Made by a program: the position numbers and the translations under genes. A DNA stretch of 23,341 bases from an uncultured Carnobacteriaceae bacterium (GTDB taxonomy: Bacteria > Bacillota > Bacilli > Lactobacillales > Aerococcaceae): NCBI GenBank assembly GCA_938039195.1, contig CALHVK010000010.1:1-23341 (forward strand), given 5' to 3'. The notes under the pieces were generated by a model. The model was not told the origin of the DNA, made no database searches, and worked only from the letters and a program-made list of their open reading frames with translations. Shown here one piece after another: positions 14,608 to 22,268 of this stretch (position 1 is its first letter; each line of letters starts with the position of its first letter).

Positions 14608-14907
14608 ATGAGTCAAACATCAAAATACGAGATTTTATATATCATCCGTCCAAACATCGATGAAGCTGCTAAAGCTGAATTGGTTGCAAGATTTGATGCT
14701 GTTTTAACAGACAACGGAGCAGTTGTTGTTGAATCTAAAGACTGGGCGAAACGTCGTTTTGCATACGAAATTAAAGATTTCCAAGAAGGTATCTATCACT
14801 TAGTGAACATCACTGCTGAAGATGCTGCTGCAATCGATGAATTCGACCGTTTAGCGAAAATCAACAATGACATCTTACGTCACATGATCGTTAAATTAGA
14901 AGCATAA
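14608..14907 (+). CDS. rpsF: 30S ribosomal protein S6
   Basis: A component of the small-subunit platform that forms a heterodimer with S18. The 99-residue length is normal. The family pattern is clear: KYEILYIIRPNIDE near the start, then KDWAKRRFAYEIKDFQEGIYHLV in shorter conserved pieces, and a C-terminal NDILRHMIVK. The ribosome site AAGGAGGTGA (14592-14601) matches the 16S anti-SD fully, as expected for a highly expressed gene. It is followed by ssb and rpsR in the standard cluster. Confidence 0.97.
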   Translation: MSQTSKYEILYIIRPNIDEAAKAELVARFDAVLTDNGAVVVESKDWAKRRFAYEIKDFQEGIYHLVNITAEDAAAIDEFDRLAKINNDILRHMIVKLEA

Positions 14908-14953
14908 TTGTTTATTATAAGTAAACATAAATCTTGAAAGGAGTAAGAATTAA

Positions 14954-15451
14954 ATGATTAATAATGTTGTATTAGTTGGACGCTTAACACGTGCCGTTGA
15001 TTTACGTTATACTTCAAGCGGAACTGCTTATGCTACTTTCACGGTTGCAGTTGAACGTCGTTTCAAAAATCAAAATGGTGAACGTGAAACAGACTTTATC
15101 AACTGTGTAATGTGGAGTAAAGCTGCAGAGAACTTTGCGAATTTCACTCGTAAAGGCTCACTAGTAGGAATTGAAGGACGTATTCAAACTCGTAGCTATG
15201 ATAACCAACAAGGCCAAAAAGTTTATGTAACTGAAGTGCTAGCTGAGAACTTCTCATTGTTAGAATCACGTAACGTTACTGAACAACGCCCTGCAAACGA
15301 ACCAAGCACACAAGGCGGATTCCAACAAAATCAAACAAATAACTTTAATCAGTTTAACACTCCTACTTCATCATTCGGTGGTGGTGTGTCAGATCCATTC
15401 TTAAGTAATGGAGAGACAATCAACATTTCAGATGATGATCTACCATTCTAA
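14954..15451 (+). CDS. ssb: Single-stranded DNA-binding protein
   Basis: A 165-residue SSB that coats single-stranded DNA and recruits repair and replication proteins. The OB-fold occupies about residues 1-105 (MINNVVLVGRLTRAVDLRYT, with FINCVMWSKAAENFANF and GRIQTRSYDNQ following). A Gln/Asn-rich flexible linker then leads to the acidic interaction tip DDDLPF at the C-terminus. It lies between rpsF and rpsR, and a small inverted repeat TGTTTA/TAAACA (14909-14927) occupies the gap after rpsF. GAAAGGAG precedes the start. It is the chromosomal housekeeping copy by location. Confidence 0.97.
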   Translation: MINNVVLVGRLTRAVDLRYTSSGTAYATFTVAVERRFKNQNGERETDFINCVMWSKAAENFANFTRKGSLVGIEGRIQTRSYDNQQGQKVYVTEVLAENFSLLESRNVTEQRPANEPSTQGGFQQNQTNNFNQFNTPTSSFGGGVSDPFLSNGETINISDDDLPF

Positions 15452-15473
15452 AGTTTAAAAGGAGGATACCATA

Positions 15474-15716
15474 ATGGCTCAACAACGTAGAGGTGGCGGT
15501 CAACGCCGTCGTAAAAAAGTTTGCTACTTCTGTGCAAACCACATCGACTACATTGATTACAAAGATGTAGAATTATTAAAACGTTACATTTCTGAAAAAG
15601 GTAAAATCTTACCACGTCGTGTAACAGGTACTTGTGCTAAACACCAACGTACTTTAACTGTTGCAATCAAACGTGCTCGTATCATGGGATTATTACCATT
15701 CACAACAGTTGACTAA
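15474..15716 (+). CDS. rpsR: 30S ribosomal protein S18
   Basis: An 80-residue small-subunit protein that partners S6. The signature KDVELLKRYISEKGKILPRR and TGTCAKHQR are intact. Cysteines C17 and C20 (CYFC) plus the later TGTC cysteine show it is the cysteine-containing form. The basic N-terminus (QRRGGGQRRRKK) contacts rRNA. AAAGGAGG lies before the start, 22 nt after ssb. It is the last gene of its operon, ending at an intrinsic terminator. Confidence 0.97.
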   Translation: MAQQRRGGGQRRRKKVCYFCANHIDYIDYKDVELLKRYISEKGKILPRRVTGTCAKHQRTLTVAIKRARIMGLLPFTTVD

Positions 15717-15728
15717 TAATAATGAATT

Positions 15729-15758
15729 AAAGGATTGAGAATTTCTCAATCCTTTTTT
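15729..15758 (+). terminator. Intrinsic terminator after rpsR
   Basis: AGGATTGAGA (15731-15740) pairs perfectly with TCTCAATCCT (15744-15753), extended by flanking A/T pairs, and ends in a six-T run. Confidence 0.92.
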
Positions 15759-15870
15759 GTTTTATTCGACTGTTTGTTTTATAATTGAGTATCTATTTAG
15801 ATGATACTATTTCTTAGCTAAATAAATGGTGGCTTACCATTTAACCTTTTATAAATTTAGATACATAAAC

Positions 15871-15896
15871 TAGAATGTTTCACGTGAAACATTCTA
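15871..15896. promoter_or_regulatory. parS site 1
   Basis: TGTTTCACGTGAAACA at 15876-15891, the 16-bp bacterial parS consensus, sits within a 26-bp perfect palindrome (15871-15896). ParB (Spo0J) dimers bind this site, spread as a CTP clamp, and load SMC/condensin for chromosome segregation. Location near the origin is as expected. Confidence 0.92.
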
Positions 15897-15915
15897 TCGG
15901 AGAAACGAACTTTTA

Positions 15916-15937
15916 AAATGTTTCACGTGAAACATTT
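15916..15937. promoter_or_regulatory. parS site 2
   Basis: An identical 16-bp TGTTTCACGTGAAACA at 15919-15934, within a 22-bp perfect palindrome. Its centre lies 43 bp from that of site 1. Confidence 0.92.
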
Positions 15938-15954
15938 ATACTCTACCCTCTTTT

Positions 15955-15978
15955 AAATTGTTTCACGTGAAACAATTT
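15955..15978. promoter_or_regulatory. parS site 3
   Basis: A third identical TGTTTCACGTGAAACA at 15959-15974, within a 24-bp perfect palindrome. Its centre lies 40 bp from that of site 2 and it ends 7 bp before the gdpP -35. Confidence 0.92.
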
Positions 15979-15985
15979 TAGAGAA

Positions 15986-16014
15986 CTGACGAGGGGTCAA
16001 AACTGTGGTAAAAT
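15986..16014 (+). promoter_or_regulatory. Promoter of gdpP
   Basis: A -35 CTGACG (15986-15991), 17-bp spacer, and an extended -10 TGGTAAAAT (16006-16014). It directly abuts parS site 3, so ParB loaded there could spread over this promoter. Confidence 0.65.
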
Positions 16015-16040
16015 AAGGTATATAGAAAGAAGGTGCAAGA

Positions 16041-18068
16041 ATGAAGAAAAGCCTAAAAGAACATATTAAGGCTTTGCCGACATTTCTTAAAAGTGAAACA
16101 ATGAAGAAATACGGATTCTCATTTATAGCGATCATTCTCTGTATGCTGATTATTGCGTACGTGATGAATATATGGATGGGACTGATCCTTACTTTATTTG
16201 TTATTTTATTAGGGACTCTCCTCTATTCGTTTGCAAAATACATTATTCAAGAAACGAATCACTTTGTAACGAACTTATCGTATAAAATTAATAAAGGTTC
16301 TCAAGATGCCTCTATTAAAATGCCGATTGGAATGCTTTTATTAGATGATAATGGTGAAATTCAGTGGGTTAACCCTTATTTACAAAAGTATTTCGAACGA
16401 AAAGAACTATTAGGATTCAAACTTGAAACAGTCGATCCAGAATTAGCAACAATTGTAAAGAATCTGGGCGATAATGGAGATAATGTAGTCCATTGGAAAG
16501 ATAAATACTTCCAAACAGCCTATCATAACGATATTGGAATGCTCTACATGATGGATATTACGGAATATGCGCTTATTAAAGAGACTTATTTAGATGAAAG
16601 ACCGGTATTTGGTCAAATTTTCGTCGATAATTTTGCTGAAGTATCTCAATCGCTAAGCGACCGTAAGAAGTCTAACTTGAATAACTTCGTGACCAATCAG
16701 CTTACTAGCTGGGCAAATCACAATAATGTCTACTTAAAACGTGTGAGTTCGGACCGTTTTGTCGCATTTTTAGATAAAAAAATCCTTTCAGAGCTTGAAA
16801 AAACGAAATTCGAGATTATTGACCGTGTTCGCGAGACAACGGCACAACAAAATACTCCACTAACAGTAAGTATGGGCTTCTCGTATGCTGACGATGCTCA
16901 AGAAGAAATGAATTATGGTGAGATTGCTAAATTTGCACAAGATAATCTTGATTTAGCGTTAGGACGAGGCGGCGACCAAGTTGTTGTTCGTTCTAAAAAT
17001 GAAGAAACACGCTTCTATGGCGGTAAGAGCAATCCGTTAGAGAAACGTACACGAGTGCGCTCTCGCATGGTTTCTCAAGCGTTAGAGAATCTAATTGCAG
17101 AAGCAGATCAAGTAATGGTTATGGGTCATCAGTATCCGGATATGGACTGTATTGGTGGCTGTTTAGGTATTCGAAGAATCGCTAAAATGCACGGTAAAAC
17201 CTCATGGATTGTTACAAATCCAGAGCAATATTCGCATGATATCAAGAAGTTGATGGAAGTCATTAAGAATGATGAACGCCTCTCTTCTGCTATCGTAAAT
17301 CCAGAAATGGCGGAAACACTACTTACTGAAAATACTTTAGTGATTATTGTCGATGTAAGTAAGCCTTCCCTATGCGCTGCTCCATCGATTGTTAAAAAAG
17401 CGAATAAATTGGTGATTATCGACCATCACCGCCGTGGAGAGGAATTCCCTGAAAATCCTGACTTGGTTTATATTGAACCATACGCTTCATCTGTCGGTGA
17501 ATTGATTACGGAATTACTAGAATATCAATCAGAAGATGCTGAGCAGATTCAACCAATCGAAGCAACAACCTTGCTTGGTGGTATCATTGTAGATACGCGT
17601 AATTTCACGCTTCGAACAGGTTCACGTACCTTTGATACGGCCAGCTATTTGAAATCCGTTGGTGCGGATACGATTCTAATCCAACGCTTATTAAAAGAAA
17701 ATGTAGATACGTATTTAATGCGTTCGCATTTACTAAACTCACTCGAAATGCTTCCTAACAATGTCGGAATTGTTCACGGTGAAGAAAATACCGTATATCC
17801 GACAGTTGTAGCAGCTCAAACGGCTGATATGATGTTGTCGATGGAAAATATCGATGCTTCATTTGTAGTCACAAAACGTAGTGACGGTCGTGTGGGTATT
17901 AGTGCTCGTAGTTTAGGAAACAAAAACGTACAACGTGTGATGGAAAAAATGGGTGGTGGCGGACATTTATCAAATGCTGCAACTCAGTTATCGGATATCA
18001 CAATTGAAGAAGCAATCCGCCAATTAATTCAAGTCATCGAAGAAATTGGTAGTGAAATTAATTTATAA
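16041..18068 (+). CDS. gdpP: Cyclic-di-AMP phosphodiesterase GdpP
   Basis: A membrane enzyme that hydrolyses c-di-AMP, thereby setting osmotic and cell-wall homeostasis. Its 675 residues fit the family. Two TM helices (about 25-43 and 46-66) are followed by a PAS-like sensor (about 85-155), a degenerate GGDEF domain (about 170-305), and a DHH/DHHA1 phosphodiesterase. Metal-binding residues are H363, D367 and D369 (GHQYPDMD), D461-H462-H463 (DHHRR), and the DHHA1 GGGGH at 638-642. All catalytic motifs are intact. AAGGTG precedes the start. It is 15 nt ahead of rplI, the usual gdpP-rplI pair. Loss of GdpP in related bacteria raises beta-lactam tolerance; nothing here suggests loss. Confidence 0.96.
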   Translation: MKKSLKEHIKALPTFLKSETMKKYGFSFIAIILCMLIIAYVMNIWMGLILTLFVILLGTLLYSFAKYIIQETNHFVTNLSYKINKGSQDASIKMPIGMLLLDDNGEIQWVNPYLQKYFERKELLGFKLETVDPELATIVKNLGDNGDNVVHWKDKYFQTAYHNDIGMLYMMDITEYALIKETYLDERPVFGQIFVDNFAEVSQSLSDRKKSNLNNFVTNQLTSWANHNNVYLKRVSSDRFVAFLDKKILSELEKTKFEIIDRVRETTAQQNTPLTVSMGFSYADDAQEEMNYGEIAKFAQDNLDLALGRGGDQVVVRSKNEETRFYGGKSNPLEKRTRVRSRMVSQALENLIAEADQVMVMGHQYPDMDCIGGCLGIRRIAKMHGKTSWIVTNPEQYSHDIKKLMEVIKNDERLSSAIVNPEMAETLLTENTLVIIVDVSKPSLCAAPSIVKKANKLVIIDHHRRGEEFPENPDLVYIEPYASSVGELITELLEYQSEDAEQIQPIEATTLLGGIIVDTRNFTLRTGSRTFDTASYLKSVGADTILIQRLLKENVDTYLMRSHLLNSLEMLPNNVGIVHGEENTVYPTVVAAQTADMMLSMENIDASFVVTKRSDGRVGISARSLGNKNVQRVMEKMGGGGHLSNAATQLSDITIEEAIRQLIQVIEEIGSEINL

Positions 18069-18083
18069 TTAGGAGGAAGAAAC

Positions 18084-18536
18084 ATGAAAGTAATTTTCTT
18101 GAAAGATGTAAAAGGTAAAGGTAAAAAAGGTGACGTTAAAAACGTTGCAGATGGATACGCACAAAACTTCCTAATCAAAAATGGATTGGCTAAAGAAGCA
18201 ACTTCAGCGAACTTAGCAACTTTATCAGGTCAAAAGAAAGCTGAAGAAAAACATAATGCTGAATTATTAGCAAAAGCAAAAGAATTAAAAGAGTTCTTAG
18301 AACGTGAAGATACAGTTGTAACGATTAAAGCAAAAGCAGGGGAAGATGGCCGTTTATTCGGAGCTATCCCAGCAAAACAAATTGCTGAAGAATTCAACAA
18401 AACATTCAATGTTGAACTCGATCGTCGTAAATTCGAATTAGCAGCACCAATTCGTGCTTTAGGATACACTCGTGTTCCTGTTAAATTACATCACGATGTA
18501 CAAGCGATTATGACGGTCAATATTGTCGCTCAATAA
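18084..18536 (+). CDS. rplI: 50S ribosomal protein L9
   Basis: A 150-residue large-subunit protein that binds 23S rRNA near the L1 stalk. The N-terminal domain shows MKVIFLKDVKGKGKKGDVKNV as the classic opening and GYAQNFLIKNGLA. A long charged connecting helix follows (about 45-75), then the C-terminal domain with EDGRLFGA. AGGAGGAA is 8 nt before the start. It is co-transcribed with gdpP and ends at a terminator. Confidence 0.97.
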   Translation: MKVIFLKDVKGKGKKGDVKNVADGYAQNFLIKNGLAKEATSANLATLSGQKKAEEKHNAELLAKAKELKEFLEREDTVVTIKAKAGEDGRLFGAIPAKQIAEEFNKTFNVELDRRKFELAAPIRALGYTRVPVKLHHDVQAIMTVNIVAQ

Positions 18537-18547
18537 TAAGAAATACC

Positions 18548-18578
18548 AAGGATTTTCCCAATGTGGAGAATCCTTTTT
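18548..18578 (+). terminator. Intrinsic terminator after rplI
   Basis: AAGGATTTTCC (18548-18558) pairs with GGAGAATCCTT (18565-18575) with one U-G wobble, followed by T residues. Confidence 0.88.
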
Positions 18579-18668
18579 CTTTTGGTTTTAAATATGTGAT
18601 TCATTTCACAAAGTCGCAAACAAACATTCCAGAAAAGACTCAATCTTCTGTTTTATTACGGCGTTTTA

Positions 18669-18677
18669 TGATACAAT
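18669..18677 (+). promoter_or_regulatory. Extended -10 promoter of the dnaB-purA-walRK operon
   Basis: TGATACAAT is an extended -10 (TG, one base, TACAAT), 45 nt upstream of dnaB. The expected -35 region (TGTTTT at 18649-18654) is poor. Confidence 0.6.
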
Positions 18678-18721
18678 GAAACTGTATTTTTATGGTTATT
18701 TTTAGTAGAAAGGGTGTTTGA

Positions 18722-20107
18722 ATGGAAGAACTATATCCAAATTTAGTTCCGCCACAAAATATTGAGGCAGAAGAAGCCGTTTTAGGGTCTATTCTTCTTG
18801 CTAGTGACTCGATTATTTCGGTTATGGAATTTTTAACGCCGGAAGATTTCTATCGTGTTTCTCATCAATTAATTTTTGCGGCAATGATTGAATTAAATCA
18901 AAACAATATCGATATTGACGCGATCACCGTTTCTGAGATTTTAAGACAAAAAAATCAGATGGAGAATATTGGTGGAGAAGTTACGCTAATCGAGCTTCTT
19001 GATAAAGTGCCAACTGCAGCGAACGTAGAATACTATACACAAATCGTTTTAGAAAAATCTACGCGCCGTAAATTAATTAAAACTTCGACAAATATTGTAA
19101 AAAATGCTTACCAAGAGGATGAACCAATTGCTAACGTTTTGGATACTGCTGAGAGAGATATTCTTTCAGTATCGGAAGGACGTAATAAAGCAGGATTCAT
19201 TCCAATTAGCTCGGTTCTTCGTACCGCATATGAAAGCTTAGAGGAGCGTGCGAAAAACAATGGTGAGGTTACAGGGATTGCAACAGGGTATATCGGCTTA
19301 GACAGAATGACGTCAGGGCTACATGCGGATGAGTTAATCATCTTAGCAGCTCGTCCATCTGTTGGTAAGACAGCCTTTGTATTGAATATTGCAAAGAACG
19401 TTGCCGTGAACCTGAACGAAACGGTAGCCATCTTCAGTCTTGAAATGGGTGCTGAGTCCCTTGTAGAGCGGATTATCTGTTCCCATGCAAGCATCAACGC
19501 GGGGCATTTGAAAACAGGTAAATTAACGCCTGAAGAATATACGCAATATTTCGTTGCAACCGGAGCATTATCTGAAGCACCAATTTTTATTGATGATACT
19601 CCAGGGATTCGTGTCTCTGAAATCCGTGCAAAATGTCGTCGTCTAAAACAAGAGCGTAATAATCTTGGGCTAGTCGTCATCGACTACTTGCAGTTGATTG
19701 AAGGAAACGGAAAAGAGAGTCGTCAACAAGAGGTTTCTGAAATCTCTCGTAACTTGAAGAAATTAGCGAAGGAATTAAAAGTTCCCGTTATCGCACTTTC
19801 GCAATTATCGCGTGGTGTGGAACAGCGTCAAGATAAACGACCAATCATGTCAGATATTCGTGAATCTGGATCTATCGAGCAAGATGCGGATATCGTAGCG
19901 TTCTTATATCGTGATGATTACTATCGTCAAGAGCCAGATGAGAATGGACATGTGCCAGAGGTGGAACCAAATAGTACCATTGAAGTCATTATCGAGAAAA
20001 ACCGTAGCGGTCCGCGTGGAACGGTTGAATTGAACTTCATGAAAGAATTTAATAAATTTACAAATCTTGTGCCAGACGGAGTCGAGCAAAACGCTCCAAT
20101 GGCCTAA
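18722..20107 (+). CDS. dnaB: Replicative DNA helicase DnaB
   Basis: The hexameric 5'-3' helicase of the replication fork (called DnaC in B. subtilis). The 461-residue length is usual. The N-terminal collar domain begins PPQNIEAEEAVLGSILL. The RecA-like motor has Walker A ARPSVGKTAF with K216-T217, Walker B LGLVVIDYLQLI, and the SRQQEVSEISRNLK and IMSDIRESGSIEQDAD motifs. No intein is present. An AAAGGGTG ribosome site lies 5 nt before the start. It is the first gene of an apparent operon with purA and walRK, as the next gaps are 43 and 29 nt without terminators. Confidence 0.97.
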   Translation: MEELYPNLVPPQNIEAEEAVLGSILLASDSIISVMEFLTPEDFYRVSHQLIFAAMIELNQNNIDIDAITVSEILRQKNQMENIGGEVTLIELLDKVPTAANVEYYTQIVLEKSTRRKLIKTSTNIVKNAYQEDEPIANVLDTAERDILSVSEGRNKAGFIPISSVLRTAYESLEERAKNNGEVTGIATGYIGLDRMTSGLHADELIILAARPSVGKTAFVLNIAKNVAVNLNETVAIFSLEMGAESLVERIICSHASINAGHLKTGKLTPEEYTQYFVATGALSEAPIFIDDTPGIRVSEIRAKCRRLKQERNNLGLVVIDYLQLIEGNGKESRQQEVSEISRNLKKLAKELKVPVIALSQLSRGVEQRQDKRPIMSDIRESGSIEQDADIVAFLYRDDYYRQEPDENGHVPEVEPNSTIEVIIEKNRSGPRGTVELNFMKEFNKFTNLVPDGVEQNAPMA

Positions 20108-20150
20108 CAATAGACATTTAAATGAATAATACAAAGAAGAGGTGCGTCAA

Positions 20151-21440
20151 ATGTCATCAGTAGTAGTAGTAGGAACACAATGGGGAGACGAAGGTAAAGG
20201 AAAAATTACCGACTTCCTCAGTGAGAACGCAGAAGTCATTGCCCGATATCAAGGCGGAGACAATGCAGGACATACGATTCAATTCAATGGAGTGACTTAT
20301 AAACTTCACTTGATTCCATCAGGGATTTTTTCATCCGAAAAAATTAGCGTGATTGGGAATGGGGTTGTATTAAATCCAAAATCTCTAATCACAGAACTTG
20401 CGTATTTACACGAAAGAAATGTGACTACTGATAACTTACGTATTTCAGACCGCGCGCATGTCATCTTGCCATACCATATTCGCTTAGACCAATTACAAGA
20501 AGAAGCTAAAGGCGACAACAAAATTGGAACAACGAATAAAGGGATTGGACCTTGCTACATGGATAAAGCAGCACGTGTTGGAATTCGTGTGGCAGATTTA
20601 CTAGACCGTGACGTATTTGCTGAACGTCTAAAAATCAACTTAGCTGAAAAGAATCGCCTCTTTACTAAAATGTACGATGCAGAGCCAATCGAATTCGATG
20701 ATATTTTTGAAGAGTACTATGAATATGGTCAACAAATGAAGAAATACGTTTGCGACACCTCAGTGATTTTAAACGATGCATTAGACCAAGGAAAACGTGT
20801 ATTGTTCGAAGGCGCACAAGGGGTTATGTTGGATATCGACCAAGGGACTTATCCATTCGTAACATCTTCAAACCCAGTTGCTGGTGGGGTGACTATCGGT
20901 AGCGGTGTTGGACCTTCAAAAATTAATAAAGTCGTTGGGGTATGTAAAGCGTACACTTCTCGTGTAGGAGATGGACCTTTCCCAACAGAATTATTCGATG
21001 AAATCGGCTCACGTATTCGTGAAGTCGGACGTGAATACGGTACAACAACTGGACGTCCAAGACGTGTTGGTTGGTTCGATAGCGTTGTAATGCGTCACTC
21101 TAAACGTGTATCAGGCATTACAAACTTAAGCTTGAACAGTATCGATGTATTAACAGGGTTAGAAACGATTAAAATCTGTGTGGCTTACCGTAAGCCAAAT
21201 GGAGAAGAAATTTCTCACTACCCAGCAAGCCTAGTAGAATTAGGACAATGCGAACCTGTGTATGAAGAATTACCAGGATGGAGTGAAGACATTACAGGAT
21301 GCCGTTCACTTGAAGAGCTTCCTGAAAATGCACGCAACTATGTTCGCCGTATTTCAGAATTAGTCGGTGTACGAATTTCTACATTCAGTGTAGGACCAGA
21401 TAGAGAACAAACCAACATTTTAGAAAGTGTTTGGGCATAA
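20151..21440 (+). CDS. purA: Adenylosuccinate synthetase
   Basis: Catalyses the GTP-dependent joining of IMP and aspartate to adenylosuccinate, the first committed step to AMP. It is 429 residues from the ATG at 20151. I prefer that start to an in-frame GTG at 20142 because AAGAGG (20137-20142) lies 8 nt before the ATG and the protein then opens MSSVVVVGTQWGDEGKGK as in the family. The P-loop GDEGKGK, the NAGHTI segment, GTTNKGIGPCYMDKAAR and the C-terminal TTGRPRRVGWFD are all intact. It sits between dnaB and walR, the normal position in Lactobacillales. Confidence 0.97.
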   Translation: MSSVVVVGTQWGDEGKGKITDFLSENAEVIARYQGGDNAGHTIQFNGVTYKLHLIPSGIFSSEKISVIGNGVVLNPKSLITELAYLHERNVTTDNLRISDRAHVILPYHIRLDQLQEEAKGDNKIGTTNKGIGPCYMDKAARVGIRVADLLDRDVFAERLKINLAEKNRLFTKMYDAEPIEFDDIFEEYYEYGQQMKKYVCDTSVILNDALDQGKRVLFEGAQGVMLDIDQGTYPFVTSSNPVAGGVTIGSGVGPSKINKVVGVCKAYTSRVGDGPFPTELFDEIGSRIREVGREYGTTTGRPRRVGWFDSVVMRHSKRVSGITNLSLNSIDVLTGLETIKICVAYRKPNGEEISHYPASLVELGQCEPVYEELPGWSEDITGCRSLEELPENARNYVRRISELVGVRISTFSVGPDREQTNILESVWA

Positions 21441-21469
21441 TAAAAGAAATAGAGTAAAGGAGGATTTAT

Positions 21470-22186
21470 ATGAAAAAAATCCTAGTTGTAGATGATGAAA
21501 AGCCAATCTCAGACATCGTCAAGTTTAGTCTTACAAAAGAGGGCTTTGAAGTAGTTACAGCCTTTGACGGTGAAGAGGGTCTGGTGGCTTTCAATGAAAA
21601 AAATCCAGATTTAGTTATTTTAGACTTAATGTTACCGAAAATTGATGGCTTAGAAGTATGCCGTGAAATCCGTAAAACAAGCAATGTTCCAATTATCATG
21701 GTGACAGCGAAAGACTCTGAAATTGATAAAGTTTTAGGATTAGAACTTGGAGCGGATGACTATGTGACAAAACCTTTCTCAAACCGTGAATTAATCGCGC
21801 GTGTGAAAGCAAACTTACGTCGTCAGCAATTAGCTCCAGCGGAAGCCGAAGAAGAAAAAACAGCTAACGAAATCGTATTAGGCTCACTCATTATCCATGA
21901 AGATGCTTATGTGGTTTCAAAACGTGGCGAAGAAATCGAATTAACGCACCGTGAGTTTGAATTACTTCACTACTTAGCCAAACATATCGGACAAGTCATC
22001 ACACGTGAGCACCTATTGCAAACAGTTTGGGGATATGATTACTTCGGTGATGTGCGTACAGTAGACGTTACGGTACGTCGCTTACGTGAAAAAATCGAAG
22101 ATACACCGAGTCACCCAACATGGATTATGACTCGTCGTGGGGTAGGTTACTACATTAAGACCCCAGATCAAGAAAAAGAAGCTTAA
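21470..22186 (+). CDS. walR: Response regulator WalR (YycF)
   Basis: An OmpR/PhoB-class regulator of the essential WalRK system that controls cell-wall hydrolases. It is 238 residues. The receiver domain (1-120) has the acidic pocket D8-D9, phospho-acceptor D52 (VILDLMLPKIDG) and the K of DYVTKPFS. The C-terminal winged-helix domain (about 135-232) has ELTHREFELLHYLA and GDVRTVDVTVRRLREKIE. AAAGGAGG lies before the start, 29 nt after purA. Unlike many relatives, it is separated from walK by 82 nt holding a terminator-like hairpin. Confidence 0.96.
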   Translation: MKKILVVDDEKPISDIVKFSLTKEGFEVVTAFDGEEGLVAFNEKNPDLVILDLMLPKIDGLEVCREIRKTSNVPIIMVTAKDSEIDKVLGLELGADDYVTKPFSNRELIARVKANLRRQQLAPAEAEEEKTANEIVLGSLIIHEDAYVVSKRGEEIELTHREFELLHYLAKHIGQVITREHLLQTVWGYDYFGDVRTVDVTVRRLREKIEDTPSHPTWIMTRRGVGYYIKTPDQEKEA

Positions 22187-22196
22187 GATTGAAATG

Positions 22197-22244
22197 CGCT
22201 TTTCCTTGCCACCTAATCTACCGGCAAGAAAAGCGTATTTTTCT
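22197..22244 (+). terminator. Terminator-like hairpin between walR and walK (attenuator candidate)
   Basis: CGCTTTTCCTTGCC (22197-22210) pairs with GGCAAGAAAAGCG (22223-22235) with a single bulged C and a 12-nt loop. TATTTTTCT follows (22236-22244). It begins 11 nt after the walR stop and ends 8 nt before the walK ribosome site. It fits an intrinsic terminator that may be partial, lowering walK relative to walR. Confidence 0.7.
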
Positions 22245-22268
22245 AAAAAGTAGAGGGGAAAATGACTC

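Larger units (their letters stand above)
15717..16040. other. 324-bp rpsR-gdpP intergenic region with parS array
   Basis: After the rpsR terminator there is an isolated promoter-like pair (TTGTTT 15757-15762, 17 bp, TATAAT 15780-15785) with no gene behind it. Two small hairpins follow: AGTATC/GATACT (around 15789-15809) and AAATGGT/ACCATTT (around 15825-15843). Then come three parS sites (15871-15978) and the gdpP promoter. No protein gene is apparent. Confidence 0.75.

Noticed and set aside
15871..15978. CRISPR-like array (three evenly spaced repeats)
   Set aside because: The repeats are perfect palindromes equal to the parS consensus, the flanking A/T spacers are short and similar, and no cas genes are near.
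19108..19680. A 190-codon minus-strand open frame opposite dnaB
   Set aside because: It lies fully within the dnaB coding region, with no family resemblance and no promoter; a reverse-frame shadow.
20142..20150. GTG start giving three more residues for purA
   Set aside because: It overlaps the ribosome site; the ATG at 20151 has correct spacing and gives the family-typical N-terminus.
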